Assembly (NCBI GenBank): GCA_020724505.1
Contig: DYGV01000025.1
Span: 1 to 35,626, forward strand
Direction of reading: 5' to 3'
From: Anaerolinea thermophila
Lineage (GTDB): Bacteria; Chloroflexota; Anaerolineae; Anaerolineales; UBA4823
Length of the DNA stretch: 35,626 nt
The position numbers were made by a program, and so were the translations under genes. The notes beneath the pieces were generated by a model. The model made no database searches. It was not told the origin of the DNA and worked only from the letters and a program-made list of their open reading frames with translations. Numbering within the stretch: the stretch's first letter is position 1; each line of letters begins with the position of its first letter. This document shows, one piece after another, positions 15,234 through 23,711 of the stretch.

Positions 15234-16124
15234 CTAAGGGAGCGCTTCTTCTGGGGGTATGGTTGATTCGGGCGCGGGCAATTGTTTGCGCCAGATCAGC
15301 CAGCCGATAAGCAAGAGCATAGGGATCCAACCCGTCAGGCTGGTCAACGTACCGCCCAGCGCCATATCCACTTTGGGCATAAATAGTAGAGGAAAACCGG
15401 CTACCGCGTTGAGTGTGGCATGGCCTAACGCCGGCGCCCACGGACTGCCAGCACGCAGGTAGAGCCAACTGAGGAAGGCGCCAAACAAAACGCAGAAACC
15501 GATCATTAGAAACATTCCCAGATAGGGATGATTGGGATAATTATGTCCCTGTAAAATGGCTGGCCAGTGCCAGATGCCCCAAATCGCGCCGCTGATCAAA
15601 ATGGCGCGCCCCTGCCCCAGCGGCAGCAGCTTGGGAAGCAGATAGCCGCGCCAGCCCAACTCCTCGCCCAAGGCGAATAACGTGTTGAAGAGAGGGCCAA
15701 TGGTCAACCCAATCAGCGCCTGTACGGAGATCACGAACCACGGCGGCGTATCCGCTCCCGCCGTCCCCGCCATCGCCTGGCGCAGTTGGGTAAATTCCAG
15801 ATCCAGTTGTCCTACGCCCAGCAGGACAGAGAAAAATCCTGCACCAGCCACCAACAGCGGCGGAACCAGCCACGCCCAGAGGTATATACGTCTCTCGCCT
15901 AGTTTTCCCAGGTTCAAGGCGCTTAGCGGCTGGCGGTCCACTCGCGTCAAAGCGATCACCGCCGCAAGGCCTGGCGCCCACATCGCCGCCGACCAGGCTA
16001 CCAGTGTAACCGCCTGGCGCGTGGACGTCTCTGGAGCGCCAAAAGCCAGCGGCAGGACGAACAAAATCCAGGCAATGGTAAAGGAAGTCAATAAATAGAC
16101 TATCAGACTCTTTCGTTCGATCAT
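15234..16124 (-). CDS. CPBP-family (CAAX/Abi-type) intramembrane metalloprotease
   Basis: Polytopic membrane protein of 296 residues with about eight hydrophobic segments. The CPBP signature is present: EELGWRGYLLP near residues 155-165 (motif 1, EExxxR), WHWPAIL about 35 residues later (motif 2, with His), and a C-terminal GHATLNA (motif 4-like His). Members cleave or process membrane-associated substrates; the substrate here is unknown. AGGTG stands just before the ATG. It starts 15 bp after the gntR gene on the same strand and is probably co-transcribed with it and controlled by it. Confidence 0.87.
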   Translation of the reverse strand: MIERKSLIVYLLTSFTIAWILFVLPLAFGAPETSTRQAVTLVAWSAAMWAPGLAAVIALTRVDRQPLSALNLGKLGERRIYLWAWLVPPLLVAGAGFFSVLLGVGQLDLEFTQLRQAMAGTAGADTPPWFVISVQALIGLTIGPLFNTLFALGEELGWRGYLLPKLLPLGQGRAILISGAIWGIWHWPAILQGHNYPNHPYLGMFLMIGFCVLFGAFLSWLYLRAGSPWAPALGHATLNAVAGFPLLFMPKVDMALGGTLTSLTGWIPMLLLIGWLIWRKQLPAPESTIPPEEALP

Positions 16125-16139
16125 TCATACACCTGTTGG

Positions 16140-16565
16140 TTATTCTTGCGCTTTCTCTTTATTTTCTCTTTGTGGCGTTGCGAGAGCCAATCGGCTCTCA
16201 ATCGCTGCCGCGGTCGCTTGGGCGATCTCTTGCAACGTGTAGCCCCAGCGCTGGGCTTCGCTCAGATAGTGTTGGGTCAGGTCCTCCAATGTCTGTCGGC
16301 GCAGCCGCTGAGATATTTCATTGGAGGGCTGCTCCCAAACATAGGTGCCACGGCCATGTTGGGTAGAAATCAGCCCCGCTTCATCCAGCAGACGATAGGC
16401 TCTGGCGACGGTGTTGAAGTTGACGCTCAAACTCGCAGCCAGTTGCCGGACGGTGGGCAAGCGTTCGCCAGGTTTTAACTCTCCGCTGGAGATCTGGCGT
16501 TGGATTTGTTCAGCGATCTGTAAATAGATCGGGTAGCCGGAGCGAAAATCTATCTTTAGCTGCAT
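16140..16565 (-). CDS. GntR-family transcriptional regulator, YtrA-type
   Basis: 141 residues. An N-terminal winged helix-turn-helix (about 10-75) carries the GntR hallmarks: PIYLQIAEQIQRQI, GERLPTVRQLAASLSVNFNTV and GLISTQHGRGTYV. The C-terminal part is only about 65 residues and helical, as in the YtrA subfamily, too short for the FadR or HutC effector domain. YtrA regulators usually repress a following ABC-transporter operon; here the following gene is a CPBP protease. Six tandem 8-bp repeats 30 bp before its start are the obvious operator candidate, suggesting autoregulation. Confidence 0.92.
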   Translation of the reverse strand: MQLKIDFRSGYPIYLQIAEQIQRQISSGELKPGERLPTVRQLAASLSVNFNTVARAYRLLDEAGLISTQHGRGTYVWEQPSNEISQRLRRQTLEDLTQHYLSEAQRWGYTLQEIAQATAAAIESRLALATPQRENKEKAQE

Positions 16566-16594
16566 AACAACTAAACTCTCCCAAATAAACCCAT

Positions 16595-16642
16595 AATTGT
16601 CTTATTGTATAAATGTATAATTGTATGATTGAATTATTGTAT
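16595..16642 (-). repeat. Six tandem 8-bp repeats upstream of gntR, probable operator array
   Basis: On the minus strand the six consecutive octamers are ATACAATA, ATTCAATC, ATACAATT, ATACATTT, ATACAATA and AGACAATT, against a consensus ATACAATT. Each unit differs at no more than two positions. The array overlaps the expected promoter of the gntR-CPBP operon (several TATACA/TACAAT -10-like hexamers). Confidence 0.7.
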
Positions 16643-16762
16643 GCAGATTTTGAGATTTGTCAAGGATGAACATGTTGAAGTCATTTCCATGCAGACCACA
16701 GATACAAGGGCGTGACTCCGCAGAATTTTCCAAAAGAGTCTCATCAAAGGGCATAAAAAATA

Positions 16763-16771
16763 TGCTAAGAT
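16763..16771 (+). promoter_or_regulatory. Extended -10 promoter of the small membrane protein gene
   Basis: TGC-TAAGAT forms an extended -10 element 42 bp before the ATG. A GCATA-aaaaa-TATGC inverted repeat overlaps its 5' side (16751-16765). No clear -35. Confidence 0.4.
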
Positions 16772-16813
16772 AGAGTTCGAGAGACTTTTTCTTTGGACAT
16801 TTGTGAGGTGAAT

Positions 16814-17131
16814 ATGAACGAAACCCACTGGGCGAATCGCAAGACCTTTCTGGTTTTGCTCACCCTTTCCTTCTTTGTGCTGGTGATCGCTGCCTTCGTT
16901 GTGGTATATTACGCCAACGCTGCGCCCAACGCCGCGGGAGAACAACAAGGGGCTACGGTCTATATCACCGGCAAGACCATTACCGCTCTAAGGGCGGGCC
17001 AAAACTTGTCTTGCAGCGTGGTTTCATCGAAACGCAAATTAGGCCAATACAAAGTGGTGTTGACCTGTACGGAAAACGTCGCTCCGCCGCCTTACCCGCT
17101 GCCATCGCCAACCAGTTACCCATCTCCATAA
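16814..17131 (+). CDS. Small single-pass membrane-anchored protein, unknown
   Basis: 105 residues from the ATG at 16814, which has GAGGTG 5 bases upstream; an in-frame ATG 21 bp earlier lacks one. Residues 11-36 form one hydrophobic segment (FLVLLTLSFFVLVIAAFVVV) that may be an anchor or an uncleaved signal. The outer part (about 40-95) has exactly two Cys, in NLSCSVV and VLTCTEN, placed as if to form a disulfide in a small beta domain. It ends in a Pro/Ser/Tyr-rich tail. I do not recognise a family. It stands alone between divergent gntR and the DUF1848 gene. Confidence 0.7.
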   Translation: MNETHWANRKTFLVLLTLSFFVLVIAAFVVVYYANAAPNAAGEQQGATVYITGKTITALRAGQNLSCSVVSSKRKLGQYKVVLTCTENVAPPPYPLPSPTSYPSP

Positions 17132-17196
17132 GGGCGGTGAAATGACCCCGGCGCTAACCAGGGTCAATCCTAACCCAACCGTTTTTCAATGTTCCG

Positions 17197-18105
17197 GTGA
17201 TCATCAGCGCTAGCCGACGTACCGACATCGCGGCTTTGTACGCCGCCTGGTTTATCAACCGCATTCGCGCCGGTTATTGCCTGACGCCGAACCCCTTCGA
17301 CGCCCGTCAGGTGGGGCGCATCTCGTTGTTGCCAGAAGACGTGGATGCAATCGTCTTCTGGACGCGCAACCCCCGCCCACTCTTCCCGTACCTGGATGAA
17401 TTGGATCGGCGCGGGTTTCGTTACTACTTTCAGGTCACTTTATTGGGATATCCCAAACTTATCGACGCGCATGCCCCTCGCCCGGAGGGGGTCATCGCCG
17501 CGCTGCGAGAGTTGGCAAACCGGATCGGGGCAGAGCGGGTGATCTGGCGCTATGATCCCATTGTGATCAGCGAGTTGACCCCGCCGGATTATCATCGTCG
17601 CGCCTATGAAGACCTGGCCAGGGCGTTGCGCGGCAGCGCCTTGCGCTCGGTGATCAGTCTGATGGATGTATATGGCAAGGCGCACAGGCGGCTGAAGCGG
17701 CTTGCTGCTCAAGGGGCGGCGTTAACCTGGACAAAAGAAAACTCGCCGCTAGAGAGCGGTGAGCTTCCCTCCTGGTTGAGATGTCTGATCGGCGACCTGG
17801 CGCAGATCGCCCATGAAAACGGTATGGAGATCGTAAGTTGCGCCGAGACTTTGAACTTGCAGCCTTATGGCGTTCGCTCGGGCAAATGCATAGATAACGA
17901 ATTGCTACAGCGGGTGTTTGGCATCGAGGTTCCGGCCGTCAAAGATCCTGGTCAACGCAAAGCTTGCGGCTGTGTGGTCAGCAAGGATATCGGCATGTAC
18001 GACTCCTGCCTGTTCGGTTGCAGCTACTGTTACGCCACCAGCAGCTTCGAGCGCGCTCGCGCCAACTATCTGCGGCACGATCCCAAAGCCGAAACGCTTT
18101 ATTGA
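17197..18105 (+). CDS. DUF1848 family protein, likely iron-sulfur enzyme related to radical SAM proteins
   Basis: 302 residues, starting with a GTG that gives the family-typical MIISASRRTDI. Other conserved segments are FWTRNPRPLFPYL and VIWRYDPIVIS. The C-terminus has a cysteine cluster, CGCVVSKDIGMYDSCLFGCSYCYAT (about 256-281, written here in overlapping parts: CGCVV, DSCLFGCSYCYA), which suggests a 4Fe-4S site. The fold is TIM-barrel-like by family; the reaction is not known. No good Shine-Dalgarno is seen and the ATG just upstream is out of frame. It converges on the tal-pgi gene with 20 bp between stops. Confidence 0.85.
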   Translation: MIISASRRTDIAALYAAWFINRIRAGYCLTPNPFDARQVGRISLLPEDVDAIVFWTRNPRPLFPYLDELDRRGFRYYFQVTLLGYPKLIDAHAPRPEGVIAALRELANRIGAERVIWRYDPIVISELTPPDYHRRAYEDLARALRGSALRSVISLMDVYGKAHRRLKRLAAQGAALTWTKENSPLESGELPSWLRCLIGDLAQIAHENGMEIVSCAETLNLQPYGVRSGKCIDNELLQRVFGIEVPAVKDPGQRKACGCVVSKDIGMYDSCLFGCSYCYATSSFERARANYLRHDPKAETLY

Positions 18106-18125
18106 ATGCGGCAGGATCAATAGGC

Positions 18126-20951
18126 TTATTCGATGGCTTGCGTCAGCCGCGCCAGCCCAACCAGCACGTCTTTTCCCAGATGAAAGCGGATCACCCGACG
18201 CCCTGCATCCAACAACGCCTGTCGGTCTCCCAACGCCTGGGCGGTTTTTAAAACACCGAAGGTAATGGATGATTTTTCCACCCCGGCTTCATCGGGGATG
18301 GGGGCATCCTGCACGGGATCGCTGGTGATCTGAACGAACAAGCCGTGTCCGGCGTCGCCCTTGTGCAATTGACCGGTTGAGTGTAGGAAGCGCGGCCCAT
18401 AGCCGGTAGTAACAGCCAGCAAGGTCTTTTCTCGCAAGCGGCTGCGCAGCGCCAACAGCGAGGCGTCGGTCTCTGTGGTTGGGTGAAGGTACGCCTGGAC
18501 GGCAATGTAGGCATCCGGTTGAACCGATGAGAGGAACGCTTTCCAGGCCTCTGCGATAGTTTTTACCTCCGAATCGCTATAAACGGTGACACTCCCCTCG
18601 CGCAGGGTCGGCGTCAATTCGGGCAACCGACCGTGCTGCTGATAAGCCGCGACCATCTGCCGCGCCAGGGCTTTTGCGGCTTCAACATTGGGCTGATCGA
18701 AGGGATTGACGCCCAGCCGCTGACCTGCCACAGCGGTTGCCATCTCCCAGAGGAAAAATTGCGCCCCCAGATCGTAAACATCCTGCATTTCCAGTCGTAT
18801 CACCGGATGTCCCGCCGCTTCCAGCGCCAGCACAGCCAGGTCGTGAGTATGATCCTCCGCCAAGCGCAGGTAGACGAAACCGCGATCCTTGCCATAGAGT
18901 TCAGGCTCGGCGATAGCCTCTCCTACTACCGGTAGAATCCCCTTGCCATCTTTTCCGGTGCTTTCGGCGATGAGTTGTTCAACCCAATCGCCAAAGGTGC
19001 AGATGGCTGGCGAGGTAATCAAGGTGAGTTTATCGCAGCCAGCCTTTGCCATTTCTCCAATAGCGGCGCCCAATCGAGCTGCCGGATTGAGAGCGCCATC
19101 TCTTCGATACGCTTCGGCTGCCCCGCAGGCTTCAGCCATAGCCTGGGCGCGCTCCAACAACCGCGGCATTTGCACACCAATCAACGCCGCCGGTGCCAGC
19201 CCAAACAGCGAGAGCGCCGAATATCTCCCGCCGATGTTGGGGTCGTTGAGCAGGGCGGCGCGAAAACGATAACGCTCTGCAACCTCGGCCAACCCGCTCC
19301 CAGGATCGGTGATGGCGATAAAATGTCTCCCTGCCTGCTCAGCCCCCAGCGCAGCCGACACCCAGTTGTAAAAAAATTTAAAAAGCGAGAAGGTTTCGAT
19401 CGTCCCGCCGGATTTTGTAGAGACAATGAATAGCGTACGCGCTGCATCCAGCCGTTGGGCGTGTTCCAACACCGCGTCCGGGTCGGTGCTGTCCAAGACA
19501 GCCAGATCCAGATACCCTGGCGATACACCGAACGTCTTTCTCAGGACCTCCGCCGCCAGGCTGGAGCCTCCCATCCCTAATAACAGGGCATGGGTGAACC
19601 CTTCGGCGCGCAGCTCTTGCGCCAGAGCTTCCAGGCGCGGCACAGCTTCCTGACTGGTTTCGATGGTCTTCAACCAGCCCAGCCGGTTGCTAATTTCAGC
19701 CGGATCCGGCTTCCAGAGCGTATGATCCAACGCCCAGATGCGATCAACCACCCGCTCGCGTGCCAGTTCGGCTTTCGCCACCTCGACGGCGGGTTGGTGT
19801 GCAGCCAATCGTTCGCTGAATGACTGGCCATACCTCTCAGCTAACAATAAAAGCTGTCGTTTCTGGGTGATGCTCCGCATGAGCGAATCGAAAGACTTTT
19901 GAAATGCAATCACCCCTTCCACCTGTAATTGATGCGTGACTGCGTCCAGGTCAATCCCCAGTACCGCCAGTTGAGCAATATCCCGGCGCGCCTGATCCAA
20001 ATCCACGTCCACCGTCCGCGCGACGCGGCCATGATCCAGCACCGCTTGCAAAGTAGCCGGCGGCAATGTGTTCACGGTATGCGGGCCGATCAAATTGTCT
20101 ACATACAGAGTATCTGAATAAGCCGGATTTTTCGTCCCGGTGCTAGCCCACAATGGACGCTGCAAGCGCGCCCCCGAGGCAGCTAATTTCTCCCAACGTT
20201 CGCCTCTGAAAATCCCTTGAAAACAGGCATAAGCCAGCTTGGCGTTGGCAACGGCGATCTTGCCGCGCAGTCCGGCGGCGATGTTTGCCAGATTTTCGTC
20301 GCGGATCGACTCCAGCGCTTTATCTACCGCGGTGTCCAGCCGGCTGACAAAGAAGGACGCCACCGAAGCCACGCGAGATACATCTCCTCCAGCCGAAACC
20401 AGCTTTTCTAGCCCGGACATAAACGCCTGGGTTACCGCCTCATATTGGGCAATGGAGAAGATCAGGGTAACGTTGACATTTATCCCGCGCGCCAGTGCTT
20501 CTTCAATCGCCGGCAAACCCTCCGGCGTGGCGGGGATCTTGATCATCAGATTCGGACGATCCACTGCCTGGAAAAGGCGCACCGCCTCGGCTACTGTGGC
20601 TTGGGTGTCGTGTGCCAGAGAAGGGTTGACCTCCAGGCTGACAAAGCCATCCGCGCCGCCACTCGCTTCATAAACCGGGCGAAACAGATCCGCCGCCTGA
20701 CGGATGTCGGCGATCGCCAACGCCTCATAAATCTCCTCCACAGACTTGCCAGCCAGCGCCAGAGCGCGCATGGCATCGTCGTAATCGCGGCTGCCAGCGA
20801 TCGCCTTGTCGAAGATGGTGGGATTAGAGGTCAAACCGCGTAGCCCCTGCGCAATCAGGTTTGCCAGAAAGCCGCTGTCAAAATAAGAGCGCCGGATGTC
20901 GTCGAGCCAGATCGCCTGGCCGAGCTCCACAAAATCGGTTAGTTGAGCCAT
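18126..20951 (-). CDS. Bifunctional transaldolase / glucose-6-phosphate isomerase
   Basis: A 941-residue fusion acting in the pentose phosphate pathway and glycolysis. Residues 1 to about 365 are transaldolase: LTSNPTIFDKAI near the start, the Schiff-base Lys in LMIKIPATPEG (around residue 138), and GINVNVTLIFS. From about 380 to the end it is a glucose-6-phosphate isomerase: LGMGGSSLAAEVLR, the sugar-phosphate SIS motif STKSGGTIETFS, GGRYSALSLFGL, and HKGDAGHGLF near the C-terminus. Both active sites look intact. The fusion would let fructose-6-phosphate from one domain feed the other. GAGG lies just before the ATG; three CTTTAGC repeats cover the leader. It follows the exported protease gene on the same strand after a terminator, so it probably has its own promoter. 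Confidence 0.95.
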   Translation of the reverse strand: MAQLTDFVELGQAIWLDDIRRSYFDSGFLANLIAQGLRGLTSNPTIFDKAIAGSRDYDDAMRALALAGKSVEEIYEALAIADIRQAADLFRPVYEASGGADGFVSLEVNPSLAHDTQATVAEAVRLFQAVDRPNLMIKIPATPEGLPAIEEALARGINVNVTLIFSIAQYEAVTQAFMSGLEKLVSAGGDVSRVASVASFFVSRLDTAVDKALESIRDENLANIAAGLRGKIAVANAKLAYACFQGIFRGERWEKLAASGARLQRPLWASTGTKNPAYSDTLYVDNLIGPHTVNTLPPATLQAVLDHGRVARTVDVDLDQARRDIAQLAVLGIDLDAVTHQLQVEGVIAFQKSFDSLMRSITQKRQLLLLAERYGQSFSERLAAHQPAVEVAKAELARERVVDRIWALDHTLWKPDPAEISNRLGWLKTIETSQEAVPRLEALAQELRAEGFTHALLLGMGGSSLAAEVLRKTFGVSPGYLDLAVLDSTDPDAVLEHAQRLDAARTLFIVSTKSGGTIETFSLFKFFYNWVSAALGAEQAGRHFIAITDPGSGLAEVAERYRFRAALLNDPNIGGRYSALSLFGLAPAALIGVQMPRLLERAQAMAEACGAAEAYRRDGALNPAARLGAAIGEMAKAGCDKLTLITSPAICTFGDWVEQLIAESTGKDGKGILPVVGEAIAEPELYGKDRGFVYLRLAEDHTHDLAVLALEAAGHPVIRLEMQDVYDLGAQFFLWEMATAVAGQRLGVNPFDQPNVEAAKALARQMVAAYQQHGRLPELTPTLREGSVTVYSDSEVKTIAEAWKAFLSSVQPDAYIAVQAYLHPTTETDASLLALRSRLREKTLLAVTTGYGPRFLHSTGQLHKGDAGHGLFVQITSDPVQDAPIPDEAGVEKSSITFGVLKTAQALGDRQALLDAGRRVIRFHLGKDVLVGLARLTQAIE

Positions 20952-20959
20952 AACGCCTC

Positions 20960-20989
20960 GCTAAAGATTGCTAAAGGTTTTTGCTAAAG
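20960..20989 (-). repeat. Three CTTTAGC direct repeats in the tal-pgi leader
   Basis: CTTTAGC occurs at 20989-20983, 20976-20970 and 20966-20960 (minus strand), at spacings of 13 and 10 bp. The last copy lies directly next to the GAGG ribosome-binding site. A GAAGAA-C-TTCTTC inverted repeat lies slightly further upstream. Confidence 0.55.
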
Positions 20990-21041
20990 TTTCAAGAAGA
21001 AGTTCTTCAAACGCCGAGGATGATAAAAGTGTAGCGCAATT

Positions 21042-21077
21042 AAAACAGAAATCGAGCCAATTTGCAGCCCGATTTCT
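21042..21077 (-). terminator. Intrinsic terminator of the exported metalloprotease gene
   Basis: On the minus strand AGAAATCGGGCT pairs with GGCTCGATTTCT (two G-U pairs) across a 7-nt loop and is followed by CTGTTTT. It begins 14 bases past the stop codon. The 139-bp gap 20952-21090 holds this and the tal-pgi leader. Confidence 0.75.
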
Positions 21078-21090
21078 GCGCAAAATCGGA

Positions 21091-22509
21091 TTATTTGCGT
21101 ACAGCCGGTAAGAAAACGTTATTCGGCCAAAGCCAGAACGGTCGAGGCGTGGCTGTTGGCGTCGGCGTCCGCGTTCGCGTCGGGGTCGGCGTAGGCGTGC
21201 CCGTCACAGGGCGTACGCGGAAATTGGCTACGGTGTAAGCAGTGTTATTCAGGACGCGGTGATCATCCGCGTCGCAGGGGGGATGGTTGACATCGCCGAG
21301 GCGGCACGAGGTGTTCGTACCGCCGGGTACGCCCATCGGCTGGCCGCTGTAATAGAGGGCCGGGTTAGCCCAATATTGCAGCCGTGTACAGCTAATGCGT
21401 CGCGCATCGCATTCGTTTTTGTAGGACATGATGGTGCGGAAGCGAGCGACGGTGTTCACATAGCCGTGAGCGTAGCTATACGGAGTAACACCGACATCCA
21501 CAAACCAATCGTGGCGCGCCCCCATGTTGTGCCCCAACTCATGGGCAAAGCTATAGTAACCGGTGGCGCAATCGTGAGCCACCACCGAGAAAGCCCAATC
21601 CCTGAAATAAGAGCCCACCGGATTCATGTGATAGGCAATGCCGCAGTACTGAGAGGAAACCTCGATCAGACTGACCAGATCCGCGTAGTAAGTGTTGCGC
21701 AGCGAGTGTACGCTGTTCATATGTTGGTCATCGCTGCGTCGCAAGCGTTCCAGGTCGGTTTCCATGCTGCTAGATTCGGTGTAGGCGATCTCGCCCATAT
21801 ATACCAGGTTTAGTCGCTGGTTGATGTTGCTGTTGGCGTAAGAGGTATTGGTTTGGGCGATCGCCAGGTTAATCAGGTTCTGGATAGCAGTAACGCCACC
21901 GGCGGCGCTGCGCGCTGCGGGGGTGTAAACCACCAATACATCAATCACTGAACCATCATCCTCCACCGCGTTGGGTGAGGGGAATGTTTCAGGCGAGTTG
22001 ATTTCAGACGCCGGCGGGTTGACCTCAATGGGCGGCGCTTCTTCGGGGTATAAGGACTGATCAATCTGGGAAATCACGTGAACGCCATCACCGGCGTAGC
22101 GTACTTCGTAAACGCCGTTGGGGGAGCTGACTTGCGCCGCGATTTGTCCACCGCTGGAAGCCAAAAATAGCTGCGCCATTGCTTCACCTTCGATATGACC
22201 GACCCAGATGGTTGCATTGCCTTGCAAATAGTTTTCATCAATTACGGCGGTCAGAACCAAATCATCGAACAGATTCAGCAGCAATTTTCCACCTGGGCGC
22301 GCCCTTTCCAAAGAGGCGAAGTTGATGGTCGCGAAGCGCGATCGAGCCGCTGCCCGTAGATTTGCCTCATTCAGTTGCTGAGTCTGATGGGTCTCCAAGA
22401 ATAGGGGGGCAACTTCCTGATCCACGCGGGTTGCAGCGGCTACCCCAAAGCTCGCCCCTAAAACAACAGTAACCAGCAACAAGACGGGTAAATGTTTTTG
22501 GTTGTTCAT
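21091..22509 (-). CDS. Secreted metzincin-type zinc metallopeptidase with Thr-Pro linker and Phe-Leu-Pro C-terminal motif
   Basis: 472 residues, exported. It has a signal peptide (about 1-26: basic NNQKH, then a hydrophobic core ending VAAA), an N-terminal region of about 150 residues that resembles a propeptide, and a catalytic domain (about 175-430). The extended zinc motif HELGHNMGARHD is at 323-334 and the Met-turn reads RTIMSY some 30 residues later, both metzincin hallmarks (reprolysin/pappalysin-like). Several Cys in the catalytic domain may form disulfides. A Thr/Pro-rich linker (TPTPTPTRTRTPTPTATP) leads to the C-terminal WPNNVFLPAVRK, which resembles the end of the DUF11 protein. 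The ATG at 22509 has AAGGAG 10 bases upstream; an in-frame ATG 51 bp earlier does not. Substrate unknown. Confidence 0.9.
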   Translation of the reverse strand: MNNQKHLPVLLLVTVVLGASFGVAAATRVDQEVAPLFLETHQTQQLNEANLRAAARSRFATINFASLERARPGGKLLLNLFDDLVLTAVIDENYLQGNATIWVGHIEGEAMAQLFLASSGGQIAAQVSSPNGVYEVRYAGDGVHVISQIDQSLYPEEAPPIEVNPPASEINSPETFPSPNAVEDDGSVIDVLVVYTPAARSAAGGVTAIQNLINLAIAQTNTSYANSNINQRLNLVYMGEIAYTESSSMETDLERLRRSDDQHMNSVHSLRNTYYADLVSLIEVSSQYCGIAYHMNPVGSYFRDWAFSVVAHDCATGYYSFAHELGHNMGARHDWFVDVGVTPYSYAHGYVNTVARFRTIMSYKNECDARRISCTRLQYWANPALYYSGQPMGVPGGTNTSCRLGDVNHPPCDADDHRVLNNTAYTVANFRVRPVTGTPTPTPTRTRTPTPTATPRPFWLWPNNVFLPAVRK

Positions 22510-22675
22510 CAATCGTAATCTCCTTATGTTCACGCCATACTCGACTCTACCTTGCATCACATCTTACTGCAATCCCACAAAGGTTGTATTTAGGGTTTCC
22601 TTATCAAACGGCAAAGCGGTTATTAATTTTCTATTAGAACCATCCACCACGCCTGCTCTGAGCGCGCCTCACGGA

Positions 22676-22704
22676 TTGCAAGCTGTGTCGCTGCATGGTA
22701 GAAT
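22676..22704 (+). promoter_or_regulatory. Promoter of the pdxS operon
   Basis: -35 TTGCAA, 17-bp spacer, -10 TAGAAT, giving a leader of about 70 nt. In that leader CCGACT-ctcgt-AGTCGG-TTTT (22748-22768) forms a short terminator-like hairpin just before the GGAGG. The rest of the 273-bp divergent region 22510-22782 shows nothing else clear. Confidence 0.65.
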
Positions 22705-22782
22705 GAATTGTGTGACAAAAAAGAATACAAATCAGACAAAAGACATCCCGACTCTCGTAGTCGGTTTTGGAGGTTAAGGAAA

Positions 22783-23670
22783 ATGGAGCAGCAAGTTGGA
22801 ACCTTTGCGGTCAAGAAGGGGCTGGCGCAAATGCTCAAAGGCGGAGTAATCATGGACGTGGTGACGCCGGAGCATGCCCGCATTGCGGAAGACGCCGGAG
22901 CGGTGGCGGTGATGGCTTTGGAGCGCGTGCCGGCGGACATCCGCGCTCATGGCGGCGTGGCGCGCATGAGCGACCCCGAGTTGATCCTCAAAATCATGGA
23001 CGCGGTCTCGATCCCGGTGATGGCAAAGTGCCGCATTGGGCATTTCGTGGAAGCGCAGATTTTGGAAGCCATCGGCGTAGATTATATTGATGAATCCGAA
23101 GTGTTGACGCCGGCCGATGAACATCATCACATCAATAAACATGCCTTCAAGGTGCCGTTTGTCTGCGGCTGCCGAAATTTGGGCGAGGCGTTGCGGCGCA
23201 TTGGCGAAGGCGCGGCGATGATCCGCACCAAGGGCGAGGCCGGTACCGGCGATGTGGTTGAAGCCGTGCGCCATGCGCGCTCGGTGTTGGGCGACATCCG
23301 CCGCCTGCAAACGATGGCGGAAGAAGAGGTTATGGCCTTTGCCAAGGAGATCGGCGCGCCGTACGAGCTGGTGATGGAGACGCGCGCTTTGGGGCGCCTG
23401 CCGGTGGTGAACTTCGCCGCAGGAGGCATCGCCACCCCCGCCGACGCGGCAATGATGATGCAACTGGGCGTGGATGGCGTGTTCGTCGGTTCCGGCATCT
23501 TCAAATCCGGCGACCCGGCGCGGCGCGCGGCGGCGATTGTCAAGGCAGTCACACATTACAACGACCCCTACATCCTGGCGGAAGTCAGTCGCAATCTGGG
23601 CGAACCGATGGTCGGACGCCAGATTTCGGCGATACCGGAAACAGAGCTGATCGCCGGCCGTGGTTGGTAA
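22783..23670 (+). CDS. pdxS: Pyridoxal 5'-phosphate synthase, lyase/synthase subunit
   Basis: Builds pyridoxal 5'-phosphate from ribose 5-phosphate, glyceraldehyde 3-phosphate and ammonia supplied by PdxT, in a dodecameric cytoplasmic complex. 295 residues, normal length, very conserved. The Schiff-base Lys is K82 in [15 protein letters not shown]; the second active-site Lys is in [15 protein letters not shown]. The [16 protein letters not shown] and [11 protein letters not shown] segments form the phosphate site. The ATG at 22783 is chosen for family length and GGAGG upstream. First gene of a five-gene operon running to tmk. Confidence 0.97.
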   Translation: MEQQVGTFAVKKGLAQMLKGGVIMDVVTPEHARIAEDAGAVAVMALERVPADIRAHGGVARMSDPELILKIMDAVSIPVMAKCRIGHFVEAQILEAIGVDYIDESEVLTPADEHHHINKHAFKVPFVCGCRNLGEALRRIGEGAAMIRTKGEAGTGDVVEAVRHARSVLGDIRRLQTMAEEEVMAFAKEIGAPYELVMETRALGRLPVVNFAAGGIATPADAAMMMQLGVDGVFVGSGIFKSGDPARRAAAIVKAVTHYNDPYILAEVSRNLGEPMVGRQISAIPETELIAGRGW

Positions 23671-23711
23671 GTCAACGTTACGCCTGGATTTATCGAGCGT
23701 CATCGAAGCGT

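Noticed and set aside
21130-21200. Repetitive GGCGTCGG/GCGTCGGGG stretch that looks like a tandem DNA repeat
   Set aside because: It is the coding sequence of the Thr/Pro linker of the metalloprotease, not an independent repeat.
22072-22083. TCACGTGAA string resembling half of a second parS site
   Set aside because: Only the core matches; the outer bases differ and it lies inside the metalloprotease coding region.
22774-23703. 309-residue open frame antisense to pdxS
   Set aside because: pdxS is highly conserved and fully explains the region; the antisense product is rich in His and Arg and has no recognisable motif.
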